DNA of 64,000 bases from Pseudomonas viridiflava. Lineage in GTDB: Bacteria > Pseudomonadota > Gammaproteobacteria > Pseudomonadales > Pseudomonadaceae. The stretch covers positions 620,001 through 684,000 of the forward strand of contig NZ_UTIQ01000084.1 of assembly GCF_900582625.1 (NCBI RefSeq), read 5' to 3'. The position numbers and the translations under genes are program-made. The notes beneath the pieces are model-generated. The model saw nothing but the letters and a program-made list of their open reading frames with translations, ran no database searches and was not told where the DNA came from. Of the stretch, positions 41,382-50,621 are shown piece by piece; positions within the stretch are counted from its first letter, which is position 1, and the number at the start of each line of letters is the position of its first letter.

Positions 41382-42530
41382 ATGTATCTGAGCCGCGACC
41401 TGCTTTCCCACCTCATCGCCTTCGACACCGTCAGCCGCGAGTCGAATCTGGCGTTGATTGAATTCGTCCGCGACTACCTTGCCGGCCTGGGCATCGACAG
41501 CGAGCTGATTTACAGCGATGACCGCCGCAAGGCCAATCTCTACGCGCGTATCGGTCCAGCCGGCGCGGGCGGGGTGATGCTGTCGGGCCACAGCGACGTG
41601 GTGCCGGTAGATGGCCAGGCCTGGACGCTGCCGCCGTTCGCCCTCACCGAGCGCGACGGCAAGCTTTATGGCCGAGGCACGGCCGACATGAAGGGCTACA
41701 TCGCCTGCGTGCTCGCGGCGCTGCCTGCGTTTCTGGCCAGCCCGATGCGCGTGCCGCTGCACCTGGCCATTTCCTATGACGAGGAAGTCGGCTGCCTCGG
41801 CGTGCGCAGCCTGATCGAGGCCCTGGCGCATCGGCCCGAGCGGCCGAGCCTGTGCATCATCGGCGAGCCGACGTCCATGCGCCCGGTGCTCGGCCACAAA
41901 GGCAAGCTCGGCATGCGCTGCGAAGTCCACGGCGCCGCCTGCCATTCGGCCTACGCGCCGCAAGGCGTGAACGCCATCGAATATGCCGCCAAGTTAATCA
42001 ACCGCCTCGGCGAAATCGGCCAGCGCCTGGCCGCCAAAGCGCGCCACGACGCGCGCTTCGATCCGCCGTATTCCACCGTGCAAACCGGCACCATCAGCGG
42101 CGGCAGCGCCTTGAACATCGTGCCCGAACACTGCCGTTTCGACTTCGAAGTGCGCACCTTGCCGGCCGACGATGCCGAGACCATCGCCGACGAATTGCAG
42201 GCCTACGCCGCCGAGCTGGTGCCGCACATGAACGCCGTACAGCCCGGCACCGGCATCCGCTTCACACCCATCAGCGCCTACCCCGGCTTAGCCACCGCCG
42301 CCGACAGCGAGGCCGCGCACTTGCTGGCGCTGATCAGCGGTTCGGACGACTTTGGCACCGTGGCCTTTGGCACCGAAGGCGGCCTGTTCGACCAGGCCGG
42401 CATCGCCACCGTGGTCTGCGGGCCGGGCAGCATGGACCAAGGCCACAAGCCGGATGAGTTTGTCAGCGTTGAGCAGCTAAACCAGTGCGACGCCATGCTG
42501 CTGCGCTTGGCGAAATGGATGCAGGCGTAG
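41382..42530 (+). CDS. M20 family deacylase (acetylornithine deacetylase ArgE-like)
   Basis: 382 residues. G-H-S-D-V-V-P-V-D-G (metal His and catalytic Asp), G-R-G-T-A-D-M-K-G-Y (bridging Asp), S-Y-D-E-E-V-G-C-L-G (catalytic Glu-Glu) and G-P-G-S-M-D-Q-G-H-K-P-D-E (C-terminal ligand His) are complete, so it is an active di-zinc hydrolase. Length and wording match ArgE, but its place with RidA and DUF1028 in a catabolic island suggests N-acyl amine or amino acid hydrolysis, not arginine synthesis. Confidence 0.88.
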   Translation: MYLSRDLLSHLIAFDTVSRESNLALIEFVRDYLAGLGIDSELIYSDDRRKANLYARIGPAGAGGVMLSGHSDVVPVDGQAWTLPPFALTERDGKLYGRGTADMKGYIACVLAALPAFLASPMRVPLHLAISYDEEVGCLGVRSLIEALAHRPERPSLCIIGEPTSMRPVLGHKGKLGMRCEVHGAACHSAYAPQGVNAIEYAAKLINRLGEIGQRLAAKARHDARFDPPYSTVQTGTISGGSALNIVPEHCRFDFEVRTLPADDAETIADELQAYAAELVPHMNAVQPGTGIRFTPISAYPGLATAADSEAAHLLALISGSDDFGTVAFGTEGGLFDQAGIATVVCGPGSMDQGHKPDEFVSVEQLNQCDAMLLRLAKWMQA

Positions 42531-42536
42531 AGCTTT

Positions 42537-42564
42537 CTGTAGGAGAGGCTTCAGCCTCGATAGG
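42537..42564. repeat. Single REP unit
   Basis: TGTAGGAGAGGCTTCAGCCT followed by CGATAGGC, a single unit between the convergent deacylase and LysR-type genes, without an inverted partner. Confidence 0.7.
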
Positions 42565-42593
42565 CTGGATCAACCACCGTCAAACCATCGCGC

Positions 42594-43538
42594 CTACGAT
42601 TTCACCGCATCGGGTCCGCCACTCAACTGCTGCTGACAATAATCGGCAAACAACTGCGCCGACTTGGTCAGCTGCGAGCGCTTCAACCAGGCCGCCACCA
42701 GCCCGGAGCCCGTCACGTTCTCGGCAATATTTACCGCCACCACTTTCTGCCCGTCGTAGGTGCACTCCGAGTGCGGGCGGGTGACCAGCACGGAGAAGCC
42801 GAACCCTTGCCCGACCATGCCGCGCACCATTTCGATGGAGGGCGAACTGAAGGCGATGTGAGGCGTGAGGCCAAGCTCCTCAAACAGGCTGACGAAATAA
42901 GTTCGGCTCGGCAGCACGTCGAGCAGAATCATCGGCTCCAGCGCCAGGTCGCGCAGCGATACCTGCGCCTGCTGGGCGAAACGGTGGTCGGCCGGCAACA
43001 GCGCGTAGGGGCGCTGCGGTGGCATCAACTCCTGGGTTTCGATGGTGCCGTCGAGGTCGTGGTCGTAAAGAATCGCCAGGTCGAAACTGCCCGACGTCAG
43101 GCCTTGCACCAGCTCCAGTTGTTCGCCGTCGCGAATGCGGATTTCCACGCCTGGGTACAGCGCTTTGAAGCCCGCGATCAGACGCGGCAAGTACAGCGGC
43201 GCCACGGTTTCAAAGCAGCCGATATCGATCTGCCCGGCAATGATGTCGTTGTCGGCCAGGGCGTTCTGCTCGAACTCCTTGGCCATGCGCAGCAGCTCCT
43301 GCGCCTTGCGATAAAAGCGTGCGCCGCTGGGCGTCAGCGACACGCCCTGAGCGTGGTGACGAATAAACAGCTGCACGCCAAAGCTTTCCTCCAGGCCCTT
43401 GATGGCGGTGGAAATCGACGGCTGGGCGATGTACAGCTTGCGCGAGGCCTCGGCAACGCTGCCGCACTCTACGGTGGTGACGAAGTATTTAAGTTGGCGC
43501 AGGGTATAGGCAGCCACGACAAACCTCAGGTAAGACAT
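42594..43538 (-). CDS. LysR-family transcriptional regulator
   Basis: 314 residues from the ATG at 43538; a GTG at 43517 preceded by TGAGG gives A-A-Y-T-L-R-Q-L-K-Y-F and is perhaps the better start. N-terminal helix-turn-helix V-A-E-A-S-R-K-L-Y-I-A-Q-P-S-I-S-T-A-I-K-G-L-E, then a periplasmic-binding-protein-like effector domain. It is divergent from the omega-amidase gene and probably activates one or both flanking units on binding a pathway intermediate. About 175 bp separate the divergent starts. Confidence 0.9.
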   Translation of the reverse strand: MSYLRFVVAAYTLRQLKYFVTTVECGSVAEASRKLYIAQPSISTAIKGLEESFGVQLFIRHHAQGVSLTPSGARFYRKAQELLRMAKEFEQNALADNDIIAGQIDIGCFETVAPLYLPRLIAGFKALYPGVEIRIRDGEQLELVQGLTSGSFDLAILYDHDLDGTIETQELMPPQRPYALLPADHRFAQQAQVSLRDLALEPMILLDVLPSRTYFVSLFEELGLTPHIAFSSPSIEMVRGMVGQGFGFSVLVTRPHSECTYDGQKVVAVNIAENVTGSGLVAAWLKRSQLTKSAQLFADYCQQQLSGGPDAVKS

Positions 43539-43621
43539 TTCCGTGCACACCTTACCGCGTTGGTGCAGCCGTAACGGTCTGGCATGACCACCTTTTTGCG
43601 CGGCAATGGGCATATTTTTTC

Positions 43622-43638
43622 TTGGCCGGCGGCTTGCT
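43622..43638 (+). promoter_or_regulatory. Candidate sigma-54 promoter of the amidase gene
   Basis: TTGGCCGGCGGCTTGCT has GG and GC separated by 10 bases (TGGC-N7-TTGC). It is weaker than the one at 28839 because ACG after TGGC is not kept. Transcription would start near 43649, about 64 bp before the gene. Confidence 0.4.
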
Positions 43639-43712
43639 GAAGATGCACAAGCAGCGGCTAGAGTGTTGCTAGCAAAACCCGTACACAGCCTAAAAACACA
43701 GGAGGACATTGC

Positions 43713-44495
43713 ATGCGTCTGGCGCTCTGGCAAACCGAAGGACACCCCGGCGACGTCGCCGCCAACCTCGCCGACCTGGCCACCCAGGTGCGCGCGGCGG
43801 CAGCAGCCGGCGCGCAGTTGCTGCTGTGTTCCGAGCTATGGCTGGGCGGCTACAACCTGCGGGCGCAGCCGGCCGAAGCGGCGGACGGGCCCTCGGCGCA
43901 ACGCATAGCTGAGCTCGCGCGTGAACACGGCATCGGCATTTGCTACGGCTATGCCGAAACCCACGACAGCGGCGGCAAACCTTACAACTCTGCGCAACTG
44001 ATCGACGCCCAGGGCACGCGCCTGTGCAACTACCGCAAAACTCACCTGTTCGGCGCCTTCGAGCGCACCTTGTTCACCCCCGGCGAGCGCTTGCAGGCGC
44101 CGTTCGAGTTCGCCGGTTGGTCCGTTGGCTTGCTGATTTGCTTCGACGTCGAATTTCCCGAGAACGTACGCAAGCTGACGCTGGAGGGCGCCGAGCTGCT
44201 GCTGATTCCCACCGCGCTTACGCCGGAATACCGTGCCGTGCCCGACCTCATCTTGCCGGCGCGCGCCGTGGAGAATCAGCTGTTCGTTGCCTACTGCAAT
44301 CACAGCGGCGTGGAAGCCGGCCTGGCCTTTCTCGGCGGCTCCTGCGTGGCGGCGCCAGATGGCAGCAAACTGGCCAGTGCGGCCAATGGCGAGGCGTTGC
44401 TGGTGGTTGATCTCGACCACGGCCAGCGCGCCGCGCAGGAAAGCACCTTCCCCTACCTCGCCGGCCGGCGCCCGGAGATCTACAGCCATTCATAA
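43713..44495 (+). CDS. Nitrilase-superfamily omega-amidase (5-aminopentanamidase DavA-like)
   Basis: 260 residues, with ACAGGAGGA ahead. The Glu-Lys-Cys triad is visible: E in L-L-L-C-S-E-L-W-L-G-G-Y, K in N-Y-R-K-T-H-L-F-G and C in L-L-I-C-F-D-V-E-F-P-E-N. The R-K-T-H-L-F-G and C-F-D-V-E-F-P-E-N wording is close to DavA, which hydrolyses 5-aminopentanamide in lysine catabolism; related enzymes cleave 4-guanidinobutyramide. With the downstream aldehyde dehydrogenase and transaminase, an omega-amino or omega-guanidino acid amide is likely. No davB monooxygenase is in the window. Confidence 0.87.
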   Translation: MRLALWQTEGHPGDVAANLADLATQVRAAAAAGAQLLLCSELWLGGYNLRAQPAEAADGPSAQRIAELAREHGIGICYGYAETHDSGGKPYNSAQLIDAQGTRLCNYRKTHLFGAFERTLFTPGERLQAPFEFAGWSVGLLICFDVEFPENVRKLTLEGAELLLIPTALTPEYRAVPDLILPARAVENQLFVAYCNHSGVEAGLAFLGGSCVAAPDGSKLASAANGEALLVVDLDHGQRAAQESTFPYLAGRRPEIYSHS

Positions 44496-44498
44496 CCC

Positions 44499-44562
44499 TG
44501 TGGGAGCGGCTTCAGCCGCGATGCTCTTGATCAAAAGCATCGCGGCTGAAGCCGCTCCCACA
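44499..44562. repeat. Perfect REP pair (TGTGGGAGCGGCTTCAGCCG type)
   Basis: TGTGGGAGCGGCTTCAGCCG plus CGATGCT, a 9-bp loop, then the exact inverse ending GCCGCTCCCACA: a 27-bp perfect stem starting four bases after the amidase stop. Confidence 0.9.
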
Positions 44563-44715
44563 CTTAAACACCGATGCACTTTTATCTGGCACCTCGCCCC
44601 ACCTCGGTGCGCCCCAAAGCAGCTTTTTCATATACCCCGAACACATATTTAATAATTTTCCTATGCAGCCCGTTCCGCCACCATCGCTCTCACTAATCGG
44701 CACGAGGGCGTTGGG

Positions 44716-46206
44716 GTGTTTGAGCTTAATGACTGGCAACAACGGGCGGCGGCTCAGCGCTTTCCTACCCTGGCGCTGATCGATGGTCAGGCGGTTGCGG
44801 CGCAATCCGGGGCGACTTTTGCGGCCATCAATCCGGCCACCGGCGCGGTGCTGGCCGAGGTGGCTGCGTGTGGCGATGCCGATGTCGATGCAGCCGTTCG
44901 GGCGGCGCGTCAGGCGTTTGAGTCCGGCGTGTGGGCGCGTCGTTCGCCGGCCGAGCGCAAGGCGGTGCTGCTGCGCCTGGCCGAGCTGATTCTGGAGCAC
45001 CGCGAAGAGCTGGCGCTGCTCGATTCGCTGAACATGGGCAAGCCGGTAATGGATGCCTACAACATCGACGTGCCCGGCGCCGCCGGCGTGTTTCGCTGGT
45101 ACGCCGAAAGCCTCGACAAGCTCTACGACCAAATCGCCCCCAGCGCCCACAACGTACTCGCCACCATCACCCGCGAAGCGCTCGGTGTGGTCGCCGCCGT
45201 GGTGCCCTGGAATTTCCCGCTGGACATGGCCGCCTGGAAGCTCGCCCCAGCACTGGCGGCCGGTAACTCGGTGTTGTTGAAACCGGCCGAGCAGTCACCC
45301 TTTTCGGCCTTGCGCCTGGGCGAGCTGGCCCTTGAAGCGGGCATTCCAGCGGGCGTGCTCAACGTGCTGCCGGGCCTCGGTGAGCAGGCCGGCAAAGCCA
45401 TGGGCCTGCACGCCGACATCGACTGCCTGGTCTTCACCGGCTCCACGGAAGTGGGCAAATATTTTATGCAGTACTCGGCGCAGTCGAACCTCAAGCAGGT
45501 GTGGCTGGAGTGCGGCGGCAAGAGCGCGAACCTGGTCTTTGACGACTGCACCGACCTCGATCTGGCTGCCGAAAAAGCCGCGTTCGGCATCTTCTTCAAC
45601 CAGGGCGAAGTGTGCTCGGCCAACTCCCGCGTGCTGGTGCAGCGTTCCATTCACGACGAGTTCGTCGAGCGCCTGTGCGCCAAGGCACAGGCCTGGCAGC
45701 CCGGCGATCCGTTAAACCCGGCCAGTACCGCCGGCGCCATTGTTGAAACGCGACAAACCGAGCGGGTGATGAACTACATCCGCGACGCCCATGAGCAGGG
45801 CGCGCGCCTGGGGTGCGGCGGCGAGCAAGTGAACATCAACGGCAGCCGCAACTTCGTGCAGCCGACCATCTTTACCGGCGTAACGCCGGACATGCGTCTG
45901 GCCCGCGAAGAAGTGTTCGGCCCGGTGCTGGCAGTAATCCCATTCGACAGCGAAGAAGAAGCCCTGCGCCTGGCCAACGACAGCATCTACGGCCTGGCCG
46001 CGTCGCTGTGGACCGACGACCTCAACCGCGCCCACCGCGTGGCCCGGCAATTGCGCGCCGGCACCGTGTCGGTGAATACCGTCGATGCCCTGGACGTGAC
46101 CGTGCCGTTCGGTGGCGGCAAACAGTCGGGTTTTGGCCGCGACCTCTCTTTGCACTCTTTCGACAAGTACACGCAGTTGAAGACCACTTGGTTTCAGCTG
46201 CGCTAA
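44716..46206 (+). CDS. Aldehyde dehydrogenase, KauB/PuuC type
   Basis: 496 residues from a GTG at 44716 (GAGGG ahead). L-E-C-G-G-K-S-A-N-L-V (catalytic Glu) and F-F-N-Q-G-E-V-C-S-A-N-S-R (catalytic Cys) are intact, and V-V-P-W-N-F-P-L is the NAD-binding turn. Length and motifs match KauB, the Pseudomonas 4-guanidinobutyraldehyde/omega-aminoaldehyde dehydrogenase. It would oxidise the aldehyde produced by the following transaminase. Confidence 0.9.
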   Translation: MFELNDWQQRAAAQRFPTLALIDGQAVAAQSGATFAAINPATGAVLAEVAACGDADVDAAVRAARQAFESGVWARRSPAERKAVLLRLAELILEHREELALLDSLNMGKPVMDAYNIDVPGAAGVFRWYAESLDKLYDQIAPSAHNVLATITREALGVVAAVVPWNFPLDMAAWKLAPALAAGNSVLLKPAEQSPFSALRLGELALEAGIPAGVLNVLPGLGEQAGKAMGLHADIDCLVFTGSTEVGKYFMQYSAQSNLKQVWLECGGKSANLVFDDCTDLDLAAEKAAFGIFFNQGEVCSANSRVLVQRSIHDEFVERLCAKAQAWQPGDPLNPASTAGAIVETRQTERVMNYIRDAHEQGARLGCGGEQVNINGSRNFVQPTIFTGVTPDMRLAREEVFGPVLAVIPFDSEEEALRLANDSIYGLAASLWTDDLNRAHRVARQLRAGTVSVNTVDALDVTVPFGGGKQSGFGRDLSLHSFDKYTQLKTTWFQLR

Positions 46207-46227
46207 TAAAAAGACCGGAGCCCTTTT

Positions 46228-47607
46228 ATGACTGCCCCACTGCCCAAACGCGAAACCAGCGACTACCAAGCCTCTGACGCCGCTCACCACATCCATGCCT
46301 TTCTCGACCAGAAAGCGCTGAACGCCGAAGGGCCGCGGGTGATTGTACGAGGTGAGCGTTTGCATCTGTGGGACAACGACGGCAACCGCTTCCTCGACGG
46401 CATGTCAGGCCTGTGGTGCACCAACCTCGGTTACGGTCGCAAAGACCTCGCCGCTGCGGCCAGCCAACAGCTGGAGCAGCTGCCGTACTACAACATGTTT
46501 TTCCACACCACCCACCCGGCGGTGGTGGAGCTGTCGGAGCTGCTGTTCAGCCTATTGCCCAGCCATTACAGCCACGCGATTTACACCAACTCCGGCTCCG
46601 AAGCCAACGAGGTGCTGATCCGTACAGTGCGCCGCTACTGGCAGATTCTCGGCAAGCCGCAGAAGAAAATCATGATCGGCCGCTGGAACGGTTACCACGG
46701 TTCAACCCTGGCCGCGACGGCGCTCGGTGGCATGAAGTTCATGCACGAAATGGGCGGGCTGATTCCCGATGTCGAGCACATCGACGAGCCGTACTGGTAC
46801 GCCCACGAAGGCGACCTGACGCCGGCTGAATTCGGCCTGCGGGCGGCGCGTCAGCTGGAAGAGAAGATTCTCGAACTGGGCGCCGATAACGTCGCCGGGT
46901 TTATCGCCGAACCGTTCCAGGGCGCCGGGGGCATGATCTTCCCGCCGGAAAGCTACTGGCCGGAAATTCAGCGCATCTGCCACCAATACGACGTGCTGCT
47001 GTGCGCCGACGAAGTGATTGGCGGCTTCGGCCGCACCGGCGAATGGTTCGCCCACGAATACTTCGGCTTTCAGCCTGACACCCTGTCCATCGCCAAGGGC
47101 CTGACCTCCGGTTACATCCCCATGGGCGGCCTGGTGCTGAGCAAACGCATGGCCGAAGTGTTGGTCGAGCAGGGCGGCGTGTTCGCCCACGGCCTGACGT
47201 ACTCCGGCCACCCGGTGGCAGCAGCGGTGGCGATTGCCAACCTTAAGGCGCTGCGTGATGAAGGCGTGGTCAGCCAGGTGAAAAATGACACCGGCCCGTA
47301 CCTGCAAAGCTGCCTGCGCGAAGTGTTCGGCAATCACCCGCTGGTGGGCGACATCCAGGGCGCCGGCTTGGTGGCCGCCTTGCAATTTGCCGAAGACAAA
47401 ACCACCCGCAAACGCTTCGCCAACGAAAACGACATCGCCTGGCGCTGCCGCAGCATTGGCTTTGAAGAGGGCGTGATTATTCGCTCGACCCTGGGCCGCA
47501 TGATCATGGCGCCGGCGCTGATTGCCACCCGTAGCGAACTGGATGAACTGGTGAGCAAGACCAAGCGGGCTGTGGATCGGACGGCGCAGGAGATAGGAGT
47601 TCTTTAA
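46228..47607 (+). CDS. Class III aminotransferase, SpuC-like (omega-amine:pyruvate)
   Basis: 459 residues, CCGGAG ahead. D-G-M-S-G-L-W-C-T-N-L-G-Y-G-R, N-S-G-S-E-A-N-E, N-G-Y-H-G-S-T, C-A-D-E-V-I-G-G-F-G-R-T-G and S-I-A-K-G-L-T-S-G-Y (Schiff-base Lys) are the omega-transaminase motifs; overall wording is close to SpuC putrescine:pyruvate aminotransferase. It follows the aldehyde dehydrogenase by 21 bp, the classic pair for polyamine or omega-amino compound breakdown in the cytoplasm. Confidence 0.9.
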   Translation: MTAPLPKRETSDYQASDAAHHIHAFLDQKALNAEGPRVIVRGERLHLWDNDGNRFLDGMSGLWCTNLGYGRKDLAAAASQQLEQLPYYNMFFHTTHPAVVELSELLFSLLPSHYSHAIYTNSGSEANEVLIRTVRRYWQILGKPQKKIMIGRWNGYHGSTLAATALGGMKFMHEMGGLIPDVEHIDEPYWYAHEGDLTPAEFGLRAARQLEEKILELGADNVAGFIAEPFQGAGGMIFPPESYWPEIQRICHQYDVLLCADEVIGGFGRTGEWFAHEYFGFQPDTLSIAKGLTSGYIPMGGLVLSKRMAEVLVEQGGVFAHGLTYSGHPVAAAVAIANLKALRDEGVVSQVKNDTGPYLQSCLREVFGNHPLVGDIQGAGLVAALQFAEDKTTRKRFANENDIAWRCRSIGFEEGVIIRSTLGRMIMAPALIATRSELDELVSKTKRAVDRTAQEIGVL

Positions 47608-47620
47608 CAGCGTCACATCC

Positions 47621-47688
47621 TGTAGGAGCGGCTTTAGCCGCGATGCTCTTAAAAGATCAACAGCATCGCGGCTAAAGCCGCTCCCACA
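47621..47688. repeat. REP pair (TGTAGGAGCGGCTTTAGCCG type)
   Basis: TGTAGGAGCGGCTTTAGCCG plus CGATGCT and, after a short loop, the inverse ending AGCCGCTCCCACA. It lies between the transaminase gene and the ABC importer genes. Confidence 0.9.
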
Positions 47689-47835
47689 ACAGCCCTCCAC
47701 CAGGAATGGGTGTGCAACACCGCAGAACAAGAACCCAGCCCAACAGAGGCGCGGGTCACGGAATCACTTGGCCGCTGGCCATTACTGCCCCGCAATTCAA
47801 TCAATAACTAAGCCTTCAGGCTGTGGGAGTGTTCC

Positions 47836-48810
47836 ATGCGTAAGTCCTTGCTCAAGCGTGTCTCGCTGTCCCTCGTTCTCGCCGCTGCCGCCACCGGCGC
47901 GCAGGCTGGCAAGTTGTCTATCGGCCACACCACCTGGGTGGGTTACGGCACCTTGTATCTGGCCCGCGACCTGGGCTACTTCAAAGACGCCGGCCTCGAT
48001 CTGGAGCTGACCACCATCGAAGAAGCCTCGATGTACATGGCCGCTCAAGCCTCCGGCAAGCTGTCCGGCTCGGCGTCGACCATCGACGAAATTCTCAAGT
48101 ACCGCTCCAAAGACTTCTGCTTCAAAACCGTGGCCGCACTCGATGAAAGCCATGGCGGCGACGGCGTAGTGGTGACCAAAGACATCACCAGCATCAAAGG
48201 CTTGAAGGGTAAATCGATTGCCGTGAACGAGGGCTCGGTGTCGCAGTTCTGGCTCTCGTATCTACTCAAGAAAGAAGGCATGAGCATGGCCGACGTCGAG
48301 GTGCAGAACATGACCGCCGACGACGCTGCCACCGCCTTTATCGCCGGTCGTATTCCGGCTGCGGTGACCTGGGAGCCGAACCTGACCATGGTCAAGCAGA
48401 AGGGCGCCGGCAACGTGCTGGTCGACAGCAGCGCCACGCCGGGCGTGATTGTCGATGTGGTGGCGCTGTCGTGCGACGTGATCGAAAAGCAGCCTGAAGA
48501 CGTGAAAGCCCTGGTCGCCGGTTTGTACAAAGCCGTGCAGTACACCAAAGACCATCCCAAAGAGGCCTACACCATCATGGCCAAAGGCGTGGGCGGCTAC
48601 CTGTCCAAGCCTGAAGACCTGGCCGAAGCCGCCAAGGGCGTGAAGTTCTACGACCAGGCCATGAGCGAAAAACTGCTCGGCACTAAAGGCAAGCCCGGCG
48701 ACATCGCCGAAATCATCAAGCTCGCCAACGAAACCTGGAGCGAGCTGCAAGGCAAGCCGTTCACCGTCAGCTATGACGACCTGGTGGACACCTCGTTCGT
48801 GACCCCGTAA
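47836..48810 (+). CDS. ABC transporter substrate-binding protein, NMT1/SsuA type (second system)
   Basis: 324 residues: signal peptide to T-G-A-Q-A-G-K-L, then L-S-I-G-H-T-T-W-V-G-Y-G-T-L-Y-L-A-R-D-L-G and V-T-W-E-P-N-L-T. Same family as the binding protein at 29090 but clearly different in sequence. GTGGGAGTGTTCC precedes the ATG. Permease and ATPase genes follow directly. No riboswitch motif was found in the 228-bp leader. Confidence 0.9.
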   Translation: MRKSLLKRVSLSLVLAAAATGAQAGKLSIGHTTWVGYGTLYLARDLGYFKDAGLDLELTTIEEASMYMAAQASGKLSGSASTIDEILKYRSKDFCFKTVAALDESHGGDGVVVTKDITSIKGLKGKSIAVNEGSVSQFWLSYLLKKEGMSMADVEVQNMTADDAATAFIAGRIPAAVTWEPNLTMVKQKGAGNVLVDSSATPGVIVDVVALSCDVIEKQPEDVKALVAGLYKAVQYTKDHPKEAYTIMAKGVGGYLSKPEDLAEAAKGVKFYDQAMSEKLLGTKGKPGDIAEIIKLANETWSELQGKPFTVSYDDLVDTSFVTP

Positions 48811-48892
48811 CGCCTTCTCGCCGCGTGTTTCGGCACGCGGCGTGCTTTCTCTGCCTTGTTTCTTTCTGCCCTGCTGATGTGGAGGTGGCGTG

Positions 48893-49696
48893 ATGGCCAC
48901 TGTTCGATCCTGGATAAACCGCTGCCTGACCCCCAAGGTCGGCCTGCCGGTAAAACTTGTTTTTGCGGCTAGCACGTTGTGCTGGTTGGCCGTGTTGGGC
49001 CTGTGGGTGGGCCTGTCTTATGGCGGCGTGGTGCCGACCATGTTTCTGCCCACGCCGGGCGCCGTGTTCGACGCGGCGGTGCGCCTGAGTAACGACGGCA
49101 CGCTGGCCAAGCATGTTGGCGCGAGCCTGGAAGTGGTGCTGATCGGCTTTGCCCTGTCATCGCTGGTGGCGGTGCCCTTGGGCCTGCTGATGGGCAGCTT
49201 TCGCATCGTGCAGGCGCTGCTTGAGCCGCTGGTGAACTTCATCCGTTACCTGCCCGTCACCTCGTTCGTGCCGCTGTTTATTTTGTGGATCGGCATCGGT
49301 CTGGAACAGCGGGTGGCCGTGATCATCTTCGGCACCTTCTTCCAGCAATTGGTGATGATTGCCGACGTCTCCAAAGGCGTTTCCAAAGACCTCGTCAACG
49401 CCAGCTACACCCTCGGCGCCACCCGCCGCGACGTGGTGTTTCACGTGCTCGGCCCGGCCTCGTTGCCCGGCGTGCTCGACACCTTGCGCGTGACCATGGG
49501 CTGGGCCTGGACCTACCTCGTGGTCGCCGAACTGGTGGCGGCATCCAGCGGCCTTGGCTACATCAGCCTGAAAGCCATGCGCGGCTTCCAGGTGGACGTG
49601 ATTTTCCTCGCCATCGCCATCATCGGCCTGCTGGGCCTGATCACCGACCAACTCTTCCGACTGCTCCGCCTGAGGATTGCCGCATGGGCACAATAG
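48893..49696 (+). CDS. ABC transporter permease, SsuC/TauC type (second system)
   Basis: 267 residues from the ATG at 48893 (GGAGGT ahead). F-I-R-Y-L-P-V-T-S-F-V-P-L-F-I-L-W-I-G-I-G and the EAA loop V-N-A-S-Y-T-L-G-A-T-R are typical; six membrane helices. Its 3' end overlaps the ATPase start by 13 bp, so the two are translationally coupled. Confidence 0.9.
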   Translation: MATVRSWINRCLTPKVGLPVKLVFAASTLCWLAVLGLWVGLSYGGVVPTMFLPTPGAVFDAAVRLSNDGTLAKHVGASLEVVLIGFALSSLVAVPLGLLMGSFRIVQALLEPLVNFIRYLPVTSFVPLFILWIGIGLEQRVAVIIFGTFFQQLVMIADVSKGVSKDLVNASYTLGATRRDVVFHVLGPASLPGVLDTLRVTMGWAWTYLVVAELVAASSGLGYISLKAMRGFQVDVIFLAIAIIGLLGLITDQLFRLLRLRIAAWAQ

Positions 49697-50520
49697 CCTC
49701 CACCAAGCCCTACATCATGCCGCCGCTGAGCGAGTACGCCGCCGTCGAAAGCCGCCTGAAAGTGGAAGGCGTGAGCCTGCGTTATCAGTCGCCGAGCGGC
49801 GACACCTTCACCGCGCTGGATAACGTGTCGTTCGAAGTGCCGGACCAGCAGTTCGCCGTGATCGTCGGGCCGTCGGGCTGCGGCAAATCCAGCCTGCTGT
49901 ACCTCACCGCCGGCCTCGCTGAACCCAGCGACGGCGCCATTTATGTGGGCGGCAAAAAGGTGCAGGGGCCGGGTGCCGATCGCGGCATGGTGTTCCAGAG
50001 CTACACCTTGTTTCCCTGGCTGACGGTGCGCCAGAACATCGAATTCGGCCTGAAACGCCGTGGCCTGCCGGGCGATGAAATCAACACCATCGTCGAGTTC
50101 TACCTGGGCGAAGTGGGCCTGAGCAAATTCGCCCAGCATTACCCCAAGCAACTGTCGGGCGGCATGATGCAGCGCGTCGCCATCGCACGCGCCCTGGCCA
50201 ACGACCCCCAGATTCTGCTGATGGACGAACCCTTCGGCGCCCTCGACAGCCAGACCCGCCTGCAAATGCAGCAACTGCTGTTGCAGGTGTGGGGCAACGC
50301 CAAGAAGACCGTGGTGTTCGTCACCCATGACATCGACGAAGCCATTCTGCTGGCCGACCGCATCTACGTCATGGGCGCGCGCCCGGGGCGCATCAAGGAA
50401 GTGCTCGACGTGCCCATCGACCGCCCGCGCTCGATGGACGTGGTCATGGAGCCCGAGTTCATCCGCATGAAACGGCGGATTCTTGAGCTGCTGCATGATG
50501 ATTTGGCGGAAGTGCACTGA
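49684..50520 (+). CDS. ABC transporter ATPase, SsuB/TauB type (second system)
   Basis: 278 residues from the ATG at 49684. Walker [11 protein letters not shown]-loop V-F-Q-S-Y-T-L-F-P-W, signature L-S-G-G-M-M-Q-R, Walker [13 protein letters not shown] and V-T-H-D-I-D-E-A. Completes the second importer; the cargo is presumably the compound processed by the neighbouring enzymes. Confidence 0.92.
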   Translation: MGTIASTKPYIMPPLSEYAAVESRLKVEGVSLRYQSPSGDTFTALDNVSFEVPDQQFAVIVGPSGCGKSSLLYLTAGLAEPSDGAIYVGGKKVQGPGADRGMVFQSYTLFPWLTVRQNIEFGLKRRGLPGDEINTIVEFYLGEVGLSKFAQHYPKQLSGGMMQRVAIARALANDPQILLMDEPFGALDSQTRLQMQQLLLQVWGNAKKTVVFVTHDIDEAILLADRIYVMGARPGRIKEVLDVPIDRPRSMDVVMEPEFIRMKRRILELLHDDLAEVH

Positions 50521-50528
50521 CACCTAAA

Positions 50529-50596
50529 AGCATCGCGCCTAAAGCCGCTCCCACAGAGTGCACGAGTCTGTGGGAGCGGCTTTAGCCGCGATGCTC
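50529..50596. repeat. REP pair, inverted order
   Basis: AGCATCGCGCCTAAAGCCGC then CTCCCACAGAGTG and, outward, TGTGGGAGCGGCTTTAGCCG CGATGCT. The two units face each other tail to tail, opposite to the arrangement at 44499 and 47621. Confidence 0.88.
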
Positions 50597-50621
50597 TTCA
50601 CCGTTTGAACCGAGGCCATAC

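Noticed and set aside
41382..42530. Arginine biosynthesis argE
   Set aside because: Motifs cannot separate ArgE from other M20 deacylases, and the RidA/DUF1028 setting favours catabolism; no gene symbol given.
47608..47835. A second ykkC-type riboswitch before the other ABC importer
   Set aside because: None of the conserved blocks (CTAGGG, CCGAGAG, ACACGG, AAAGCCC) is present; only a REP pair and plain sequence.
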